This document shows, one piece after another, positions 14,983-17,530 of a stretch of 17,530 nucleotides of DNA (positions within the stretch are counted from its first letter, which is position 1; every line of letters starts with the position of its first letter). Source of the stretch: VRUE01 sp035557635 (GTDB lineage: Bacteria > Actinomycetota > Thermoleophilia > Solirubrobacterales > 70-9); NCBI GenBank assembly GCA_035557635.1, contig DATMDR010000073.1, forward strand, positions 1 through 17,530. Direction: 5' to 3'. A program made the translations under genes and the position numbers. Under the pieces are notes generated by a model that was given only the letters and a program-made list of their open reading frames with translations, made no database searches and was not told where the DNA came from.

Positions 14983-16397
14983 CGCGCGAGGCTATCCCGA
15001 CAAGCCACGGCCCCGACGCCGGCCAGGGCTGCGACCAGCGGCAGCATCACCAGCACCCGCCGCGGCGAAGCGACGAGCAGCGCGCTGGCCGCGGTGATCG
15101 AGACGAATATCGTCGCCAGCAGCAGCGCCTCCCAGCGCCGCTGTCGCGCCAGCGCGGCGAAACCGAGCAGGCCCAGCGCCACCAGCAGCCAGTGGAAGAC
15201 CTTCCAGCCCGGCTTGTCCATGACCTCGCGCGGTCCCTGCGACCAAATCCGCCAGACCTTGGCCGCAACGAAGCCGGCGTACTCGACCGGCTTTTCGTTG
15301 ATGTCGTTCCAAAGCTGCTCACGTCCCATCCGCGCCAGCGCCTGGTCGGTTTCGACACTGGGGTAGCGCTGCGCGGCGAGCCTGGCGAGGATCTGCTCCA
15401 GCCGGACGCGTTCCACAACCGCCGCGACCCGTTCGCTATTTGTGGCGCTGGGCGACATAAGCAGCGAACGCTGTCCTACGAAATCTTCAACAAAGCGCCG
15501 CGTCAGCCCGGGATGCCGATCGAGAACCTCTTCTCCGACCTTTTCGGGATCGCCATCCGACGGCAGATATGTCCCGGCGAAGAGCACCTGGCCCCCCCCG
15601 GTCGAGACCGGCACGAAGCGGTCGAGCGCGATCGCGTTGCGGACGGTCCACGGCGCAACGACGAGAACGAGGCCGGCGAGCAGGATGCCGGCCTGCGCGA
15701 GCGCGGTGCGCCAGGCGCGACGATCGCGGGCGAAGACGACCACGGCGACCAGCACCGCCACTCCCAGGTACTCGGGCCTGGTCAGCGTCAGCCCTCCGAG
15801 CAGCACCCCGGGCAAGAGCCAGGCTGCGCGCCCGTCCTTGTCTGCGGCCCAGAGCATCGCCAGGACCGCCCCCGCGAGCAGGGTCGCCGCCAGCGGCTCG
15901 CCCATGAACATGCCCTGGTACTCGAGCAGGGCCGGGTAGGTCGCGATCGCAGCCGCGGCCCCTAGCCCTGCCACGACACTCGATGCATCGGACACACCAG
16001 ACTGTGGTCGATGCATCGAGCGGCGAAGGCGGTATGCGATTAGGTAAGCGAAAAGGATCGAAAGGGTGCCAAGGAGCGCAAGGACGATGCGCGCCGTGCG
16101 CTCGTGGACGCCGCCGGTGAGCTCGTAGAGGCCCGTGATGAGAAGCGGAAGTCCCGGGGAGTAGTTGCTGGCAGGTTGGGTCGCGTCGGCGGCGAGCGTG
16201 AAGCCCGCGCCGCGCTCCAGGTTGGCGGCGATCTCCGCGTAGGCGGCCGCGTCGAAGACCGGCTCCCGGCCATCCCAGGCGTAGTCGAGGCGCAGCCCGA
16301 GGCCGAGCAGCAGGATCGCGACCAGGATCGCGAGGCCGACCGGACCGCCGTTGCGTTGCGCCAGCCCGCTCCCGACAAAGGATCGCGCTTCGCTCAC
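14970..16397 (-). CDS. GT-C (family 39/ArnT-like) integral membrane glycosyltransferase, copy 2
   Basis: A 475-aa multi-pass protein and paralogue of the downstream gene. The shared core reads PWTVRNAIALDR-x-VP-x-STGGG, then GT-x-LP-x-DG, and a later KVWR-x-WS block. Asp49 in the first loop (PVFDAAAYAEI) and Glu167 (FMGEPLA) fill the places of the presumed catalytic and accessory acids. The start is GTG at 16395-16397, the only standard start between the divergent gene and the first helix. The open frame continues upstream to 16778, but that part is antisense to the epimerase gene and not credible. No SD or clear -10 box is seen. A loop at about residues 126-140 (RSMHRPQSGVSDASS) is absent from copy 1 and is encoded by an inverted repeat. 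The gene overlaps copy 1 by 13 bases. Confidence 0.83.
   Translation of the reverse strand: MSEARSFVGSGLAQRNGGPVGLAILVAILLLGLGLRLDYAWDGREPVFDAAAYAEIAANLERGAGFTLAADATQPASNYSPGLPLLITGLYELTGGVHERTARIVLALLGTLSILFAYLIAYRLRRSMHRPQSGVSDASSVVAGLGAAAAIATYPALLEYQGMFMGEPLAATLLAGAVLAMLWAADKDGRAAWLLPGVLLGGLTLTRPEYLGVAVLVAVVVFARDRRAWRTALAQAGILLAGLVLVVAPWTVRNAIALDRFVPVSTGGGQVLFAGTYLPSDGDPEKVGEEVLDRHPGLTRRFVEDFVGQRSLLMSPSATNSERVAAVVERVRLEQILARLAAQRYPSVETDQALARMGREQLWNDINEKPVEYAGFVAAKVWRIWSQGPREVMDKPGWKVFHWLLVALGLLGFAALARQRRWEALLLATIFVSITAASALLVASPRRVLVMLPLVAALAGVGAVACRDSLARWNR
14989..14994 (-). promoter_or_regulatory. possible internal -10 box (TAGCCT) before GT-C copy 1
   Basis: TAGCCT lies 6 nt before the ATG at 14982, within the last codons of copy 2. 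It fits the TANNNT leaderless pattern, but read-through from the upstream gene would also serve. Confidence 0.3.
15979..16020. repeat. inverted repeat with 12-bp arms inside GT-C copy 2
   Basis: CTCGATGCATCG (15979-15990) and CGATGCATCGAG (16009-16020) are exact reverse complements around an 18-nt loop. Each arm holds the self-palindrome CGATGCATCG. It is in frame and encodes a cytoplasmic-looking loop that copy 1 lacks, so it may be a small inserted palindromic element. Confidence 0.7.
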
Positions 16398-16493
16398 TTC
16401 GCGAAGAACCAGATATGCACGCTTGTTCGCTCTGCGCTCACGCCCGGATGCTATGGCGACGCGTCGTTCTCGTCCGCTACGCTGCCGCGACCT
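16398..16493. other. divergent intergenic region between GT-C copy 2 and the epimerase
   Basis: A 96-bp space between two divergent starts. It is somewhat richer in A/T than the genes and must hold both promoters. A -10 box is proposed for the plus-strand gene; none is convincing for the minus-strand gene. Confidence 0.5.
16478..16483 (+). promoter_or_regulatory. -10 box (TACGCT) of the UDP-sulfoquinovose synthase gene
   Basis: TACGCT fits TANNNT and lies 10 nt before the ATG at 16494. There is no SD between them (GCCGCGACCT), so a leader of only a few bases is expected. No -35 box is evident. Confidence 0.4.
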
Positions 16494-17530
16494 ATGCGCG
16501 TTCTCATCCTTGGGGGCGACGGCTACCTGGGCTGGCCGACGGCCCTGAGGTTCTCCGCCCGCGGCCACGAGGTTACGGTCGTCGACAACTTCGTCCGCCG
16601 CCGCTGGGTCGAAGGTGCCGGCAGCGACTCGCTGACGCCGATCCTCGACCTCGAGCGGCGAATCGACGCTTGGGCCGAGGTCTCCGGCGACCGGATCCGC
16701 AGCTTCGTCGGCTCGGTCGAGGACGGCGATTTCCTCGACCGCATCGTCGCCGAGGCCCGCCCGGAGGCGGTCATCCACTATGGCCAGCAGCCCTCGGCGC
16801 CCTACTCAATGGCCTCGCGTGAGAAGGCGGTCGAGACCCAGCAGGCGAACGTGATCGGCAACCTCAACCTGCTCTTCTCGATCCGCGACTACGTCCCCGA
16901 CTGCCACTTGGTCAAGCTCGGCACGATGGGGGAGTACGGCCAGCCCAACATCGATATCGAGGAGGGCTACATCGAGATCGAGCACAAGGGGCGCAAGGAC
17001 ACGCTGCCGTTCCCCAAGCTGCCGGCCTCGCTGTACCACTGCTCCAAGGTCCACGACTCGACCAACATCCACTTCGCCTGCCGCACCTGGGGCCTGCGCG
17101 CCACCGACCTCAACCAGGGAATCGTCTACGGGGTCGCGACCGACGAGACCGCCGGCGACGAGCGCCTCCTCACCCGCTTCGACTACGACGAGCTGTTCGG
17201 CACCGTGCTCAACCGCTTCTGCGTCCAGGCTGTGATCGGCCACCCGCTCACCGTCTACGGCTCGGGCGGCCAGACCCGCGGTTTCCTCAACATCCGCGAC
17301 ACGCTGCAGTGCGTCGAGCTGGCGGTGGCGAACCCCGCCGAGCGCGGCGACTTCCGCGTCTTCAACCAGTTCACCGAGCAGTTCTCCGTCCTCGACCTGG
17401 CCCACCTGGTCAAGCAGGCGGGCGAGCACCTCGGCTACACCGTCGAGGTCCAACACTGCGAGAACCCCCGGGTCGAGAAGGAAGAGCACTACTACAACGC
17501 GATCCACACCAAGCTGCTCGACCTCGGCCT
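16494..17530 (+). CDS. sqd1: UDP-sulfoquinovose synthase (SQD1-like NAD-dependent epimerase), 3' end beyond window
   Basis: A short-chain dehydrogenase/epimerase predicted to make UDP-sulfoquinovose from UDP-glucose and sulfite, the head-group donor of sulfolipid. About 345 residues are visible; the family has roughly 400, so the C-terminal ~50 are missing. GGDGYLG (7-13) binds NAD and VVDNFVRRR follows strand 2. The SQD1 blocks SLTPI (46-50), QPSAPYSM, CHLVKLGTMGEYG (137-149) and PNIDIEEGYIEIEHKGR are all present. Thr144, Tyr181 and Lys185 (YHCSK) match the Arabidopsis SQD1 triad within one residue. ATDLNQGIVYG, HPLTVYGSGGQTRGF, FNQFTEQFSV and NPRVEKEEHYYN continue the match. The ATG at 16494 starts directly at the Rossmann strand. 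Use in sulfolipid or in a sulfonated glycan cannot be told from this window. The divergent glycosyltransferases support an envelope role. Confidence 0.88.
   Translation, partial: MRVLILGGDGYLGWPTALRFSARGHEVTVVDNFVRRRWVEGAGSDSLTPILDLERRIDAWAEVSGDRIRSFVGSVEDGDFLDRIVAEARPEAVIHYGQQPSAPYSMASREKAVETQQANVIGNLNLLFSIRDYVPDCHLVKLGTMGEYGQPNIDIEEGYIEIEHKGRKDTLPFPKLPASLYHCSKVHDSTNIHFACRTWGLRATDLNQGIVYGVATDETAGDERLLTRFDYDELFGTVLNRFCVQAVIGHPLTVYGSGGQTRGFLNIRDTLQCVELAVANPAERGDFRVFNQFTEQFSVLDLAHLVKQAGEHLGYTVEVQHCENPRVEKEEHYYNAIHTKLLDLG

Noticed and set aside
16398..16778. N-terminal extension of GT-C copy 2 to 16778
   Set aside because: The added 127 residues are antisense to the first third of the sulfoquinovose synthase gene, are charged and lack family features.

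Overview
The window is very GC-rich (by eye around 70 percent) and densely packed. Its gene content points to a high-GC actinobacterium, most likely of the Thermoleophilia/Solirubrobacterales type: a UvrD/PcrA helicase with an actinobacterial-type N-terminal extension, the gatCAB amidotransferase operon, a short gap-anchored membrane protein, and many start codons with no Shine-Dalgarno sequence but a TANNNT -10 box 6-10 nt upstream, as in leaderless actinobacterial mRNAs. The taxonomic placement is inference. No rRNA, tRNA, CRISPR array or insertion sequence was seen, and no stretch longer than about 100 bases lacks a gene.

Layout. Positions 1-76 hold the C-terminal tail of an unidentified gene. 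Positions 109-3207 hold pcrA (DNA repair helicase) and folD (one-carbon folate metabolism), tightly coupled. Positions 3281-3928 hold a four-helix membrane protein with a Gly/Pro tail. A 114-bp imperfect inverted repeat (3963-4076) separates it from a convergent minus-strand pair: a GMC oxidoreductase (4047-5912) and a small four-helix membrane protein (5973-6416). Divergent from these are a secreted hypothetical protein (6484-6870) and then gatC-gatA-gatB (6881-10042), which makes Gln-tRNA and/or Asn-tRNA by amidation of the mischarged tRNA.

An accessory-looking gene (10008-10916, minus) follows. It is less GC-rich, has a strong Shine-Dalgarno and an AT-rich upstream region, and overlaps the end of gatB. 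Its N-terminal half looks like the SRA domain of ScoMcrA-type enzymes and its C-terminal half carries a PD-(D/E)XK nuclease signature (D-X10-E-A-K plus QxxxY). I read it as a modification-dependent (type IV) restriction enzyme. Divergent from it is a type II NADH dehydrogenase (11035-12360) whose promoter is covered by a perfect 18-bp-arm palindrome (10988-11026), a strong operator candidate. A small zinc-ribbon membrane protein overlaps the end of that gene.

The right end is an envelope-glycan block. Minus-strand genes encode two tandem, paralogous GT-C (family 39/ArnT-like) glycosyltransferases and a DUF2304-GT2 (dolichol-phosphate-mannose-synthase-like) fusion. Read divergently is a UDP-sulfoquinovose synthase (SQD1-like) gene cut by the window end. 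Together these suggest a polyprenyl-phosphate-sugar synthase feeding membrane glycosyltransferases, next to synthesis of a sulfonated nucleotide sugar; the link between the two is inference.

The most promising leads are the SRA/PD-(D/E)XK protein, the palindromic operator over the NDH-2 promoter, the unclear start of the GMC oxidoreductase behind an in-frame UGA, the convergent inverted repeat, and the recurrent leaderless promoter architecture.
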